DNA from: Streptomyces sp. MNU76
GTDB lineage: Bacteria; Actinomycetota; Actinomycetes; Streptomycetales; Streptomycetaceae
DNA length: 64,000 nucleotides
Assembly (NCBI RefSeq): GCF_020982545.1
Contig: NZ_JAJKLK010000007.1
Span: forward strand, 248,001-312,000
Direction: 5' to 3'
Shown: piece after piece, positions 36,182 through 44,896 of the stretch
Numbering within the stretch: the stretch's first letter is position 1
Layout of the letters: the number at the start of each line of letters is the position of its first letter
Position numbers and translations under genes: made by a program
Notes under the pieces: model-generated
The model's database searches: none
What the model saw: only the letters and a program-made list of their open reading frames with translations
Told to the model about the DNA's origin: nothing

Positions 36182-36649
36182 TCAGCCGCCTGCGAGCTGC
36201 TGCTTGACGATGGCGGCGACTCGGCCGCCCTCGGCGAGCCCGGCCACCTTCGGGTTGACGATCTTCATGACCTGGCCCATCGCGCGCGGCCCCTCGGCAC
36301 CGGCGGCCCGCACCTCCTCGACGGCCTGCACGACGATCTGCCGCAGCTCCTCGTCGGAGAGCTGCTTGGGCAGGTACTCGGCGAGGAGCTCGCCCTCCGC
36401 CTTCTCCCGCTCGGCCGACTCGGTACGACCGCCCTGGGCGAAGGCTTCCGCGGCCTCGCGGCGCTTCTTCGCCTCCTTGGTGATCACCTTGAGCACCTCG
36501 TCGTCGGAGAGCTCACGCTTCTCCTTGCCCGCGACCTCTTCCTTGGTGATCGCGGTGAGCGTCAGCCGGAGCGTCGAGGAGCGGAGCTCGTCGCGCTCCT
36601 TGATGGCGGCGTTGAGGTCTTCCTGCAGCTTCGACTTGAGCGTGGTCAT
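36182..36649 (-). CDS. GatB/YqeY domain protein
   Basis: 155 residues from ATG 36649. MTTLKSKLQEDLNAAIKERD begins the YqeY domain, with LRLTLTAITKEEVAGK, and a C-terminal tRNA-binding-like helical part (YLPKQLSDEELRQIV and GPRAMGQVMKIVNPKVAG). It is related to the C-terminal domain of amidotransferase subunit B and may bind tRNA. It is divergent from the phosphoesterase gene, with DnaA boxes between them. Confidence 0.9.
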   Translation of the reverse strand: MTTLKSKLQEDLNAAIKERDELRSSTLRLTLTAITKEEVAGKEKRELSDDEVLKVITKEAKKRREAAEAFAQGGRTESAEREKAEGELLAEYLPKQLSDEELRQIVVQAVEEVRAAGAEGPRAMGQVMKIVNPKVAGLAEGGRVAAIVKQQLAGG

Positions 36650-36733
36650 GGCGTCGATTGTCGCAGGTGTGGCGTGCGGAGCGCGCCTTGATTTCGCTGG
36701 TGTGTGCGGATCGGTTGCGCGGGCCGGAGTCGG

Positions 36734-36795
36734 TTGTCCACAGGGCGAGTTGATGACCGGTGACGATCGGCGGTGGTGAGCGCGGGTTGTCCACA
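36734..36795 (+). promoter_or_regulatory. Two DnaA boxes between yqeY and the phosphoesterase gene
   Basis: TTGTCCACA occurs at 36734-36742 and 36787-36795, both on the plus strand and 53 bases apart. The second lies 41 bases before the phosphoesterase start. Confidence 0.5.
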
Positions 36796-36836
36796 GGCGG
36801 GCGCTCGGGCTCGGCGAGGTCTGACACGATGGACGC

Positions 36837-37769
36837 ATGCGAGCGCGATACGGAGTACCTCTGGGGATCGCGGCGGTCGGTGCCGCCGGTGTGGTGTACG
36901 CGGCGGGTTTCGAGGCCCGCTCCTTCCGGCTGCGGCGGGTGACGGTGCCGGTGCTGCCACCGGGCATGCGGCCGCTGCGCATACTCCAGGTGTCCGACAT
37001 CCACATGGTGAGCGGACAGCGCAAGAAGCAGCGCTGGCTGCGGTCCCTGGCCGGGCTGCGTCCCGACTTCGTGATCAACACCGGGGACAACCTCTCCGAC
37101 CCCGAGGGCGTCCCCGAAGTGCTGGACGCGCTGGGCCCGCTGATGGAGTTCCCCGGCGCGTACGTCTTCGGCTCCAACGACTACTACGGCCCCAAGCTGC
37201 GCAACCCCGCGCGCTACCTCCTGGAGAAGGTCCAGGGCCGGCACGGTCTGAACGGCAACAAGCCGGTGGTGGGCGCCATCCACAACCCGTGGGAGGACCT
37301 GCGGGACGGCTTCGACGGGGCCGGCTGGCTCAACCTCACCAACAACCGCGGCACGCTGAAGATCGAGGGCATGGCGGTCGAGCTGACCGGACTGGACGAC
37401 CCGCACATCAAGCGGGACCGGTACGCGCGGGTGGCCGGCGGTCCGTCGGACTTCGCCGACCTCTCCCTGGGCGTCGTCCACGCCCCCTACCTCCGCAGCC
37501 TCGACGCCTTCACCGCCGACGGATACCCCCTCATCCTCGCCGGCCACACCCACGGCGGACAGCTCTGCGTCCCCTTCTACGGCGCCCTCGTCACCAACTG
37601 CGATCTCGACACGGAACGCGTCAAGGGGCTCTCCACGCACACGGCCGACGGCCGCACCGCCTACATGCATGTCTCCGCCGGCTGCGGCACGAACCGCTAC
37701 ACCCCGGTGCGGTTCGCGTGCCCGCCGGAGGCTTCCCTGCTGACGCTGGTGGGACGGGAGGAGGCGTAG
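36837..37769 (+). CDS. Membrane-anchored metallophosphoesterase
   Basis: A 310-residue protein with a signal-anchor helix (about 7-25). Calcineurin-like motifs are QVSDIHMV (DxH), NTGDN (GDxx), FGSNDYYG (GNH/D variant), VVHAP and LAGHTHGGQL. YkoQ/YaeI-like enzymes of this group hydrolyse phosphoesters outside or at the membrane; the substrate is unknown. CACGAT ends six bases before the ATG, so a leaderless transcript is possible. Confidence 0.88.
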   Translation: MRARYGVPLGIAAVGAAGVVYAAGFEARSFRLRRVTVPVLPPGMRPLRILQVSDIHMVSGQRKKQRWLRSLAGLRPDFVINTGDNLSDPEGVPEVLDALGPLMEFPGAYVFGSNDYYGPKLRNPARYLLEKVQGRHGLNGNKPVVGAIHNPWEDLRDGFDGAGWLNLTNNRGTLKIEGMAVELTGLDDPHIKRDRYARVAGGPSDFADLSLGVVHAPYLRSLDAFTADGYPLILAGHTHGGQLCVPFYGALVTNCDLDTERVKGLSTHTADGRTAYMHVSAGCGTNRYTPVRFACPPEASLLTLVGREEA

Positions 37770-38015
37770 GACTGGCGGGTCAGGGCCTGGGCCTGGATCG
37801 AGGCAGGGCCCGCTCGACGGGGCCTGGCTGGGCTGGGCCGTGGCGAGGACCTTCGACAATGCCTGGCGGCTGGGGCCGACAGCGCTCGAGTTGGGACCGC
37901 CTCGCGGCGAGGCATGTCGGCCGCGCCCGGCGTGGACGGGCCCCCGCCCCTGTACACCCACCCGTACGGATCACCCTAAATAGCCCCTTCCGTCCGGTCG
38001 GCTTAGCGTGAGCGC

Positions 38016-38849
38016 ATGACCGCACCGATACCCAGGGACATCCCCGATCTGCCCGCGATCTCGGGCATCCCCGCCCCGGTGACATCCGTCGTGCCCGCGA
38101 CGGCGGTGGTGGCACCGGCACGACGCCCACTGGCGGGGACGTACCGCGCCCTGGTCGCACTGGCGGCGGCAGCGGCCGTGGTGACCGAGATGGTGCTGGG
38201 CAGCCCGCTGCGCGCGTTCAGCCATTTCGCGGTCCAGAGCGCGGTCCTGGTGGCGCTGGTCTTCGCCGTCTCGGCCCGCCGCGCGTGGTCGGCCCGCCGC
38301 CCCCTGCCGTCCGCGGTGACGGGCGGCACGGTTCTCTACGCCGTGATCACGGCGTCGGTGTATCACCTGCTCCTGACGAACGGCCCGGCGACCTTCTCGA
38401 TGACCACGTCGCCGACGGGCACCCTGGTCACGCCCACAGGCTGGCTCGCCGTGACGGACGTCGCCTTCCACACGGTGATCCCCCTCGCGGTGGTGGCGGA
38501 CTGGCTGTTGCTGACGCGCCCGTCCCCACCCCGGCTGATCAACGCGGCGGCCTGGCTGCTCTACCCGCTGGCCTATCTGGCGTCCACGCTCGGCCGTGCG
38601 GCCCTGGTGACCACCGACTGGCCGGCCCCGTACCTCTACCCGTTCCTGGACGTCGACCGCCACGGCTACAAGGGCGTCCTCGGCAACGCCCTCCTCCTGG
38701 GTCTCGCCTTCTGCGCCGCCGCCCTCCTGATCGTCGTGGTCGACCACCTCCGCCCCGACCCGGTGCACCCCCGCCGAGGGCGCCCCGACCGCCCTGACCG
38801 GCACCCCGAAAACCGGATTTCGTCTCCGGCCACCGGTGGGCTAAAGTAA
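38016..38849 (+). CDS. Pr6Pr family membrane protein (FAR-17a/AIG1-like)
   Basis: 277 residues. After a Pro/Ala-rich start there are six hydrophobic helices (about 43-60, 70-88, 100-118, 145-165, 172-195, 225-245) with the family pattern LLYPLAYLASTLGR and LYPFLDVDRHGY. The tail is basic. Function unknown; some relatives are predicted lipid hydrolases. TAGCGT at 38004-38009, six bases before ATG, suggests a leaderless mRNA. It ends 30 bases before a tRNA gene. Confidence 0.82.
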   Translation: MTAPIPRDIPDLPAISGIPAPVTSVVPATAVVAPARRPLAGTYRALVALAAAAAVVTEMVLGSPLRAFSHFAVQSAVLVALVFAVSARRAWSARRPLPSAVTGGTVLYAVITASVYHLLLTNGPATFSMTTSPTGTLVTPTGWLAVTDVAFHTVIPLAVVADWLLLTRPSPPRLINAAAWLLYPLAYLASTLGRAALVTTDWPAPYLYPFLDVDRHGYKGVLGNALLLGLAFCAAALLIVVVDHLRPDPVHPRRGRPDRPDRHPENRISSPATGGLK

Positions 38850-38878
38850 ACGACGTCGCCGCGACAAGCAGCGACAAT

Positions 38879-38952
38879 CGGGGTGTAGCGCAGCTTGGCA
38901 GCGCGCTTCGTTCGGGACGAAGAGGTCGTGGGTTCAAATCCCGCCACCCCGA
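38879..38952 (+). tRNA. tRNA-Pro (anticodon CGG)
   Basis: A 74-base cloverleaf: acceptor arms 38879-38885 and 38945-38951, anticodon stem CTTCG/CGAAG around the loop TTCGGGA, and T-loop GGTTCAAATCC. CCA is not encoded. The 3' half of this gene is a common attachment site for integrative elements, and an integrase remnant lies next to it. Confidence 0.95.
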
Positions 38953-38969
38953 CAGCTGGATAGCAGTTC

Positions 38970-39002
38970 AGAGGGCCCTTACCGAATCGGTAAGGGCCCT
39001 CT
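38970..39002 (+). terminator. Terminator after tRNA-Pro
   Basis: Perfect 14-base arms at 38970-38983 and 38989-39002 around a five-base loop, 18 bases beyond the tRNA. Confidence 0.85.
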
Positions 39003-39063
39003 GGCGTTGCTGCGTGTCTAACTGCGTGACTATCGATTCTGAGTGCGTGCCGAGGGACTACGG

Positions 39064-39610
39064 CTACTGCGGCACGGCTCCAAAGATGCCGTCCATGACG
39101 ACGGCGCCAGTCTGGATCACAGGCCGGATCTGCTTACGGTAGACCTCCTCAGTGACAGCCGTCCCGGAGTGCCCGACGAGCCGCGAGATCTCTTCCAGCG
39201 GGACGCCCCGGTCGGAGAGCAGTGACACGAAGCTGTGCCGGAGCTCCCGAGGCGTCCACTCGTCGGCGTTGACCCCGTCGACGTCCTTGAGCGCCTGACG
39301 GAAGGCGCGGCGGACGTTGGCCGCGTCGAGCGGCTTGCCGACAGTCGAGGAGAAGACGAGTCCGTGTTCCTCTTCTCGTCAGCGGCGAGCCGGTCCCAGC
39401 CCTGATCTTCGAATTGCTGCCAGAGGGCTTCGACGCAGCGCGCCGGCAGGGCGAGCGTGCGCCGGGACTTCCGGGTCTTGGTGCCCCCGGTCCGCCGGAC
39501 CGAGCGCCACACGGCGATGTGCGGAGGCTGCGGCGGGTCGAGGTCGGGGCGTCCTTTCAGGAAGACGTGATCCCAGGTGAGGGCTAGGCCCAAGGCTACG
39601 AGCACGCCCA
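39064..39610 (-). pseudogene. Tyrosine recombinase (integrase) remnant, frameshifted
   Basis: The minus-strand frame reads LALTWDHVFLKGRPDLDPPQ, then RTGGTKTRKSRRTLALPARC and ALWQQFEDQGWDRLAADEKR, the middle of an actinobacterial phage-type integrase. At about 39372 the frame is lost. The neighbouring frame continues it with PRELRHSFVSLLSDRGVPLE, LVGHSG and VYRKQ, giving the catalytic R, HxxR, H and Tyr region, and ends at TAG 39064-39066. The N-terminal half is missing. It lies immediately downstream of tRNA-Pro, as expected for an element integrated there and since decayed. Confidence 0.85.
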
Positions 39611-39639
39611 GCGTTGGATCGACAACAACCTCGGCCGAC

Positions 39640-40290
39640 TCACCACGAGAAAACGGCCAACGAACTCGCCGACGCGGTCCTGGCGACCGAGAACGGTGAG
39701 ACCGGCAGCACCCGTTACGGGTATCTGGGCAGTTAGTTATCAGCGCTCCTCCGAAACCCCGTCCGGGGCGGTCCTCATGAGCGTCCGGCTCTACTCCCCG
39801 GGCGAGGGCCGATTCCTGAGCACCGACCCGGTGCAGGGCTGCAGCTGCAGGGCGTACGACTACGTCTGCGGAGACCCGCTGAACAGCCGGGACCTGTCCG
39901 GTACGGCGAAGACCAAGTGCACTACGGTCTCCCGGACGTACCGGATGTACGAGGCCGGGGTGAAGATCGGCACCATATCCATGCAGGCCGAGTTCTGCGT
40001 GCGGAGCGGAAAGATCAGGTCCTCGCGCGCCTGGTCCAGTGACGACACGGCCGGCTTCGCCGCCGGAATGGGCTACCAGTCCACTTCCACGGTCCGGCCC
40101 GCAACATCCGCACGAACGACAAGCACCAGTGGGGCGCGTCGGGCATGGCCCAGATCTGGGCTCGCCGCCAGGGCAACCTGCCCCGCAATTCCGCAACGCC
40201 CATGGCCCGTTGCACGAGGACCCGGCAGCCTCTTCACCCTTCAAGGGGGCCTGTCGCCGCATCGCCGTCCAGGTCTGCCTCTGACGCAGC
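39640..40290 (+). pseudogene. RHS polymorphic toxin tip, broken
   Basis: One frame reads GETGSTRYGYLG then hits TAG at about 39734; the next frame continues QRSSETPSGAVLMSVRLYSP and EGRFLSTDPVQG, then AYDYVCGDPLNSRDLSG. Together these are the conserved end of an RHS/YD-repeat core, split by a four-base excess. After it comes a variable tip (AKTKCTTVSRTYRMYEAG and EFCVRSGKIRSS) that matches no toxin I know, and a further frame loss near 40100. The long repeat region upstream is absent. It is the relic of a contact-dependent or secreted toxin gene. Confidence 0.75.
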
Positions 40291-40457
40291 CCTCTGCCGC
40301 TCGCTTCACCGCTTGGGCGACCTGTGCTCATCCACCTCACCGGCCAGCGAATGCGCGTGGTGGTGGGACCGCTTCGTGACACCGGTCCCACCACCACGCC
40401 AACCGGGCCAAGGGCCAGCAGCCGCTGATCCACTGTGCTGCCGTCACCGGGAGCCGG

Positions 40458-40745
40458 TCATGATCCGAGGATCGTGCGCTTCTGTTCTTCGAACTCGGCT
40501 TCCGTGAGCACGCCTTGGTTCTTGAGCTCGCCGAGTTGCTTGAGTTGTTCGATCTTGTTGGTCATGTCGGGGCCCGCCGGAGCCGCGGGCGGTTCGGCCT
40601 GGTAGGCCGGTTGCGGTGAGGGCGCCTCGTAACTCTGCTGCGCCGCCCATCGTCCCTGCTGTCGGCGGGTCACCCGGTTCGACACGGCGGTGGCCGTTCC
40701 GGCCACGACGGCGGTGCGCGCGACCCCGCGGATGAGACCTGGCAT
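40458..40745 (-). CDS. SHOCT-domain protein
   Basis: 95 residues from ATG 40745, with AAGGGA upstream. An N-terminal Gly/Ala-rich hydrophobic stretch (RGVARTAVVAGTATAVSN) precedes a Pro/Gln linker and a C-terminal SHOCT domain (IEQLKQLGELKNQGVLTEAE then FEEQKRTIL). SHOCT domains are short oligomerisation or membrane-associated modules. It lies 32 bases after the DUF6325 gene on the same strand, and the two genes often pair in actinomycetes. Confidence 0.85.
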   Translation of the reverse strand: MPGLIRGVARTAVVAGTATAVSNRVTRRQQGRWAAQQSYEAPSPQPAYQAEPPAAPAGPDMTNKIEQLKQLGELKNQGVLTEAEFEEQKRTILGS

Positions 40746-40777
40746 GGCTGTGTCCCTTCTGCCCTGGTGAGGTCCGC

Positions 40778-41230
40778 CTAGTGAGCGGCCTCGGTCGCGT
40801 CGAGGGCGGCGACGAGGGCGGGCACCGGGATCCGCCCGGAAGCGACCATCCGGGCCCCGCCGCGGCGCAGGGCTGCGGCGAACGGTGCGGCCCACAGGTT
40901 CTCGTAGACCAGGATGCCGGCGGAACTGCCGGGCTCCAGCGCGGTGGCCGCCTCTTCGATGTCGTCCTGGCCCAAGAGCCCTGACGACACGCCCTCGAAG
41001 ACGGCCAGGTCGAGTTCGCCGTCGCCGGTGAGGTCGGCGATCTCCATACCGGTCACCGATCCGTCGTCGCCCTTCCGGACGAACATCAGGTCCAGGATCC
41101 GGATGAGGCCGCGGTCCACGAGATCGACGAGGATGGGGAAGCCCTCGCCCGTCATCCGGCTACCGGGGAACTCGACGACCAGGTAGTCGATCGGGCCCCC
41201 TTCGCCCATTTCTTCGGATTCGTCGCTCAC
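40778..41230 (-). CDS. DUF6325 protein
   Basis: 150 residues from GTG 41230. It has IDYLVVEFPGSRMTGEGF, then IRILDLMFVRKGDDGSV, and a C-terminal ALEPGSSAGILVYENLWAAP stretch, the pattern of the DUF6325/DUF1269-like family seen beside SHOCT proteins. No membrane helix is evident. Function unknown. Confidence 0.8.
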   Translation of the reverse strand: MSDESEEMGEGGPIDYLVVEFPGSRMTGEGFPILVDLVDRGLIRILDLMFVRKGDDGSVTGMEIADLTGDGELDLAVFEGVSSGLLGQDDIEEAATALEPGSSAGILVYENLWAAPFAAALRRGGARMVASGRIPVPALVAALDATEAAH

Positions 41231-41389
41231 GGCGTCACCTCTGGTGCTCGTGGCTTCCCCCCTGTAACACCCCCCTTCCACTCCTCCAATTGCAGCATCG
41301 GGCCGTGCCCGTCGCACCTCGGTACGCCGGTCACCCGCCTGGGTTCGCCCCGGTCGCGCGTTGCGCTCCGCACGGATCTGCTGGTGGCC

Positions 41390-42727
41390 ATGAGTGAAGG
41401 TGGTGACGAAGAGCTCTCGGCCCGGGAGCGCAGTGAGCTGGACGAGCTGCGGCAGCGGGTGAATGCGCTGGAGAGTGCCGGACCGCCCCGGGCGGCGCGG
41501 CATCACCCCTTCCGCTCGCTCGGCTCGGTCCTGCTGATCCTCCTCGCCGCGCTGCTGTCGCTGCTGTCCGTCGTCGCGGTGTGGGCGAACAGCATCGTGC
41601 AGGACACGGACCGCTACGTCGCCACCGTCGGACCGCTGGCGAGCGATCCCGATGTGCAGAAGGCGGTCACCAACCGGGTCACCGCCGCCGTGCTGGCACA
41701 GATCGACGTGGACGCGCTGGTCAAGGAGCTGACGGACGCGGCTGCGCAGCAGGGGGTCCCGCCGCGGGTGGCCGAGTTGCTGGGCGATCTGGACGGCCCC
41801 ATCGAGAACGGACTCAAGCAGCTGGTCAACGGCGCCGTGGAGCGGGTGGTCACCAGCAGCGCCTTCGAGACGGTCTGGGTGAACGCCAACCGCCGGGCAC
41901 ACTCGGCGTTGGACAAGGCCCTGACGGGCCAGTCCGACAGCACGGTCAAGCTGGAGAACAACCAGGTCGTCATCGACCTGGGGCCGATTGTCGCCAACGT
42001 CAAGGACCAGCTGGTCGACACCGGTTTCTCCGCTGCCTCGAAGATCCCAGCAGTCCACACGGACTTCGTGGTGTTCGCGTCGGAGGACGTCGGCGAGATC
42101 AAGAGCTACGTGAGAGTTCTGGAGATCCTCGGCGGCTGGCTGCCCGTCATCGCGCTGCTGATCGCGGCCGCCGGGGTGTACGTGGCGTTCAACCGTCGCC
42201 ACGCGTTGATCGGGGCCGCACTGGCCGTCTTCGGCGCCATGCTGGTGCTCGGCATCGGCCTCACCGTCGCCCGTGACGTCTATCTCGACCATCTGCCTCC
42301 CGGGGCTTCCCAGGCCGCCGCGGGCTCCGTGTACGACGCGCTGGTCAAGTTCCTGCGGGCCGGCGTGCGGGCGCTCGCCGCGGTCGCCCTCTTCACCGCC
42401 GCCGGCGCCTTCCTGTGCGGCCCGTCGCGGATCGCCGTTCTCACGCGCACCGGCTGCCGGAGAGGCATCGGCGGTCTGCGCGACGTGGCGGCATCGGCGG
42501 GACTTCGCCTCGGTGCGGTCGGGCGGTTCGTCCATCGCTTCAAGCGCTGGATCGGGGCGGCCATCCTCGTGATCGCGGCCGTCGTCCTGTTCACCTGGAG
42601 CTACCCGACCACGGCGGTCGTGGTGTGGACCGCGGTGATCACCCTGGTGGGCTTCGCGATCCGTGAGTTCCTGGATGCTCCCTCCACACCGCCCGCCGAC
42701 TCACGGACTGAAGCCGCCGCACGTTGA
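41390..42727 (+). CDS. Large membrane protein, unknown
   Basis: 445 residues from ATG 41390 (GTG 41384 is also in frame; neither has a strong ribosome binding site). A coiled-coil-like start (RERSELDELRQRVNALES) precedes a helix near 45-70, a 180-residue exported segment rich in Val and Asp, then four helices (about 245-265, 270-295, 318-340, 385-425). The arrangement resembles actinobacterial integral membrane proteins without an assigned role. It is divergent from the DUF6325/SHOCT pair. Confidence 0.78.
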   Translation: MSEGGDEELSARERSELDELRQRVNALESAGPPRAARHHPFRSLGSVLLILLAALLSLLSVVAVWANSIVQDTDRYVATVGPLASDPDVQKAVTNRVTAAVLAQIDVDALVKELTDAAAQQGVPPRVAELLGDLDGPIENGLKQLVNGAVERVVTSSAFETVWVNANRRAHSALDKALTGQSDSTVKLENNQVVIDLGPIVANVKDQLVDTGFSAASKIPAVHTDFVVFASEDVGEIKSYVRVLEILGGWLPVIALLIAAAGVYVAFNRRHALIGAALAVFGAMLVLGIGLTVARDVYLDHLPPGASQAAAGSVYDALVKFLRAGVRALAAVALFTAAGAFLCGPSRIAVLTRTGCRRGIGGLRDVAASAGLRLGAVGRFVHRFKRWIGAAILVIAAVVLFTWSYPTTAVVVWTAVITLVGFAIREFLDAPSTPPADSRTEAAAR

Positions 42728-42783
42728 CGCCCGCCCCGGCCGGTTCGTGCACGGCCGCTCGGTGCGGCCCGTCGTACATGTTC

Positions 42784-43021
42784 GACGTGGCGCTGGGACT
42801 GGGTACTGTCCCGGCTCCAGGTCGTCGACATCGGGAAGGACGAGGCCCGCCAGGCGCGTCGACTCCTGGCCGACGCCAAGCCGCACGGCCACAAGTACGC
42901 GATCGACGCCGTGCTCGCCGTCATCGCGCGACAGCAGAAGGGGCAGGTCTCCGTCTTCACCTCGGACGTCGACGACCTGGAGAAGCTGGTCCCGGACACG
43001 ATCGTCGTCAAGAAGGTGTGA
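42784..43021 (+). pseudogene. PIN-domain (VapC-like) C-terminal fragment
   Basis: The frame ending at TGA 43019-43021 reads RWDWVLSRLQVVDIGKDEAR, then HGHKYAIDAVLAVIA and VFTSDVDDLEKLV, the C-terminal half of a PIN-domain ribonuclease with two of its acidic metal ligands. No start codon or N-terminal half with the first Asp is present, and no VapB-like antitoxin adjoins. It is a decayed toxin gene. Confidence 0.7.
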
Positions 43022-43215
43022 CCCGACTGCGGCTGGTCTTCCCGGCCGGTGCCGAGCTCGCGGCCCAGGTCGCGGCCCTCGCGGCGGCGGAGCAGAACTG
43101 CTGCGCGTTCTTCGACTTCACCTTGCGCCTGATTCCCGATGCCCTCCAGCTGGATGTCCGCGCGCCACAGAGCACGGCCGGCATGCCGGCCGACCTGTTC
43201 GGAGTGACCGCATGA
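43018..43215 (+). CDS. Small Cys-pair protein (possible regulator fragment)
   Basis: 65 residues from GTG 43018, overlapping the PIN stop by GTGA. The sequence AEQNCCAFFDFTLRLIPDAL resembles the C-terminal extension of some actinobacterial metal-responsive regulators that carry a vicinal Cys pair. It lacks any DNA-binding domain, so it is probably a truncated gene. It overlaps the next small gene by four bases. Confidence 0.5.
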   Translation: MTRLRLVFPAGAELAAQVAALAAAEQNCCAFFDFTLRLIPDALQLDVRAPQSTAGMPADLFGVTA

Positions 43216-43430
43216 CCTCCTCCTCCGGACCGTCACGCGGCTGGGGTGTCGTCGGCGCCGGTACGGCCGCGATGGCCGCCTGCGCGGTGTGCTGTGCGGG
43301 CCCCGTCCTCGGCGGCGTTGGCTTGGCCTCCGCGTTCGGGGCAATGTGGCTTCCCGTCCTCGCGGTGCTGGCCGTGGCCTCTGGTCTCGGTGTGCTCACG
43401 GTCCGCCGTCGGCGCCGGACGGCAGCCTGA
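43212..43430 (+). CDS. Small membrane protein with a CC pair (MerT-like fragment)
   Basis: 72 residues from ATG 43212. Two hydrophobic helices (about 12-38 and 42-62) with ACAVCCAGPVLGG in the first, then an Arg-rich end. The vicinal Cys pair in the first helix recalls mercuric transporters such as MerT, but the protein is shorter. Together with the preceding Cys-pair ORF it suggests the remains of a metal-response pair. Confidence 0.55.
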   Translation: MTSSSGPSRGWGVVGAGTAAMAACAVCCAGPVLGGVGLASAFGAMWLPVLAVLAVASGLGVLTVRRRRRTAA

Positions 43431-43588
43431 CACGACCCCGGCCCGCACCGACCTCGGAATGCCCGCTATCGGCCCGAGCTCGGACCGGACCGAGACAGCG
43501 AAGACCGGGCGCTGAGCCGCCGAGCCGTCAGGGCGGGGCAGCCCTGGGTCCGGCGCCTGTGAGGATGGAGCAGGGCTTGAGACCACGC

Positions 43589-44896
43589 TCACGTGGAGTG
43601 ATCTCGGAGGGTCATGGGCAGGGACGCCAGGCCTCGGGTCAGGCGGGTGTGGCGCCAAGGGAGGGTTTCGGTGGGCGTCGCCAGGGCGGCTTGGGGGTAG
43701 CGGGTGATGACGGCGTGGAGGGCGAGTTCGGCTTCGGCTCGGGCCAAGGGGGCTCCCAGGCAGCGATGGATGCCGTGGCCGAAGGCCAGGTGACCGGTGG
43801 CACTGCGGGTGAGGTCCAGGCGGTCGGGGTCGGGGAAGCGGTCGGGGTCGCGGTTGGCGGCGCCGGGTGCGATGAGGACCGGCACGCCTTCGGGGATCTC
43901 GGTGCCGCCGAGCGTGAGCGCCTCGGTGCTGAAGCGGAACGTCGCGATCCCGACCGGCGAGTCGTAGCGCAGCAACTCGTCCAGCGCACCGCCGAGGAGC
44001 TGCGGTTCGGCCCTCAGGCGCGCGAGCGACTCCGGGTGCCGTAGGAGGGCCAGGGCGGCGTTGCCGATGAAGTTGGTGGTGGTCTCGTGGCCGGCCACCA
44101 GCAGGAGTACGGCGAGCGATACGAGTTCGTCCTCGGACAGGCGGTCCTGGCCGTCGCGTACGGCGATGAGGTCGTCGAGCAGGCTGTCGCCGGGTGCGGC
44201 GCGCTTGGCGGCGACGAGGGCGGTCATGTAGTCGCCGACGGCGTGGGAGGCGGCGTCGATCCGCTGCGGGTCTCCGGCGGCGAACAGGTCGCCCGACCAA
44301 GTGCGTACGGAGGCGCGGTCGGACTCGGGCACCCCGAGCAGCTCGCAGATGACCGTGACGGGGAGCGGCATCGCGAGGTCGGCGATCAGGTCCACCGTTC
44401 CGTGGGCCGGCCAGGCGTCGAGCAACTCGTCGACCAGGGAGGAGATGGAGGGGCGCAGCCGCGCCACCGCCCCCGTGGTGAACGCCTTCGTCACCAGCGC
44501 CCGTAGCCGGGCGTGCTCCGGAGGGTCGGTGGCGAGCATGTTCCGGGATACGGCCGGATGGAGATCGCGCTGCGACGGCCGGCCTGCGAAGAACCTCGCG
44601 GTGTCCTTCGAGAGGCGGGGGTCGGTGAAGGCCTCGCGGGCCTCGGCGTAGCCCGTGACCACGTAGCTGTGGCGGCCTCCTCCCCCTGAACCGGTGGGCA
44701 CCTGGTGTACCGGTGCCGCGTCGCGGAGGCGGGCGTAGGTCGGGTAGGGGTCGGCGAAGAAGGTGGGGTCCTGCAGGGGGTCGGTGGCCGAGGGCCGCGA
44801 TGGGGTCGGGTGAGGCGGGGTTGGGTGGGACGGGCTGGACTTGTGGGGCGCGTGGGGCGGGTGGGGCGGGTGGGGCGGGTGGGGCGGGTTGGTCAC
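43589..44896 (-). CDS. Cytochrome P450
   Basis: A 435-residue P450. I-helix AGHETT (about 268-273), ExxR in DELLRY (Glu 307, Arg 310) and the heme loop FGHGIHRCLG (Cys 379) are intact. It is close to the CYP105/107-like bacterial class, which hydroxylates small molecules with ferredoxin partners; none is adjacent. The first 38 residues are a His/Pro-rich stretch made by tandem GGTGGGGCG repeats. The GTG start overlaps a TGA (GTGA) that would end the upstream DUF6545 gene, so this is the last gene of the XRE-ImmA operon. Confidence 0.93.
   Translation of the reverse strand: MTNPPHPPHPPHPPHAPHKSSPSHPTPPHPTPSRPSATDPLQDPTFFADPYPTYARLRDAAPVHQVPTGSGGGGRHSYVVTGYAEAREAFTDPRLSKDTARFFAGRPSQRDLHPAVSRNMLATDPPEHARLRALVTKAFTTGAVARLRPSISSLVDELLDAWPAHGTVDLIADLAMPLPVTVICELLGVPESDRASVRTWSGDLFAAGDPQRIDAASHAVGDYMTALVAAKRAAPGDSLLDDLIAVRDGQDRLSEDELVSLAVLLLVAGHETTTNFIGNAALALLRHPESLARLRAEPQLLGGALDELLRYDSPVGIATFRFSTEALTLGGTEIPEGVPVLIAPGAANRDPDRFPDPDRLDLTRSATGHLAFGHGIHRCLGAPLARAEAELALHAVITRYPQAALATPTETLPWRHTRLTRGLASLPMTLRDHST

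Noticed and set aside
36734-36795. Replication origin
   Set aside because: Only two DnaA boxes; the chromosomal oriC carries many and lies between dnaA and dnaN, which are not here.
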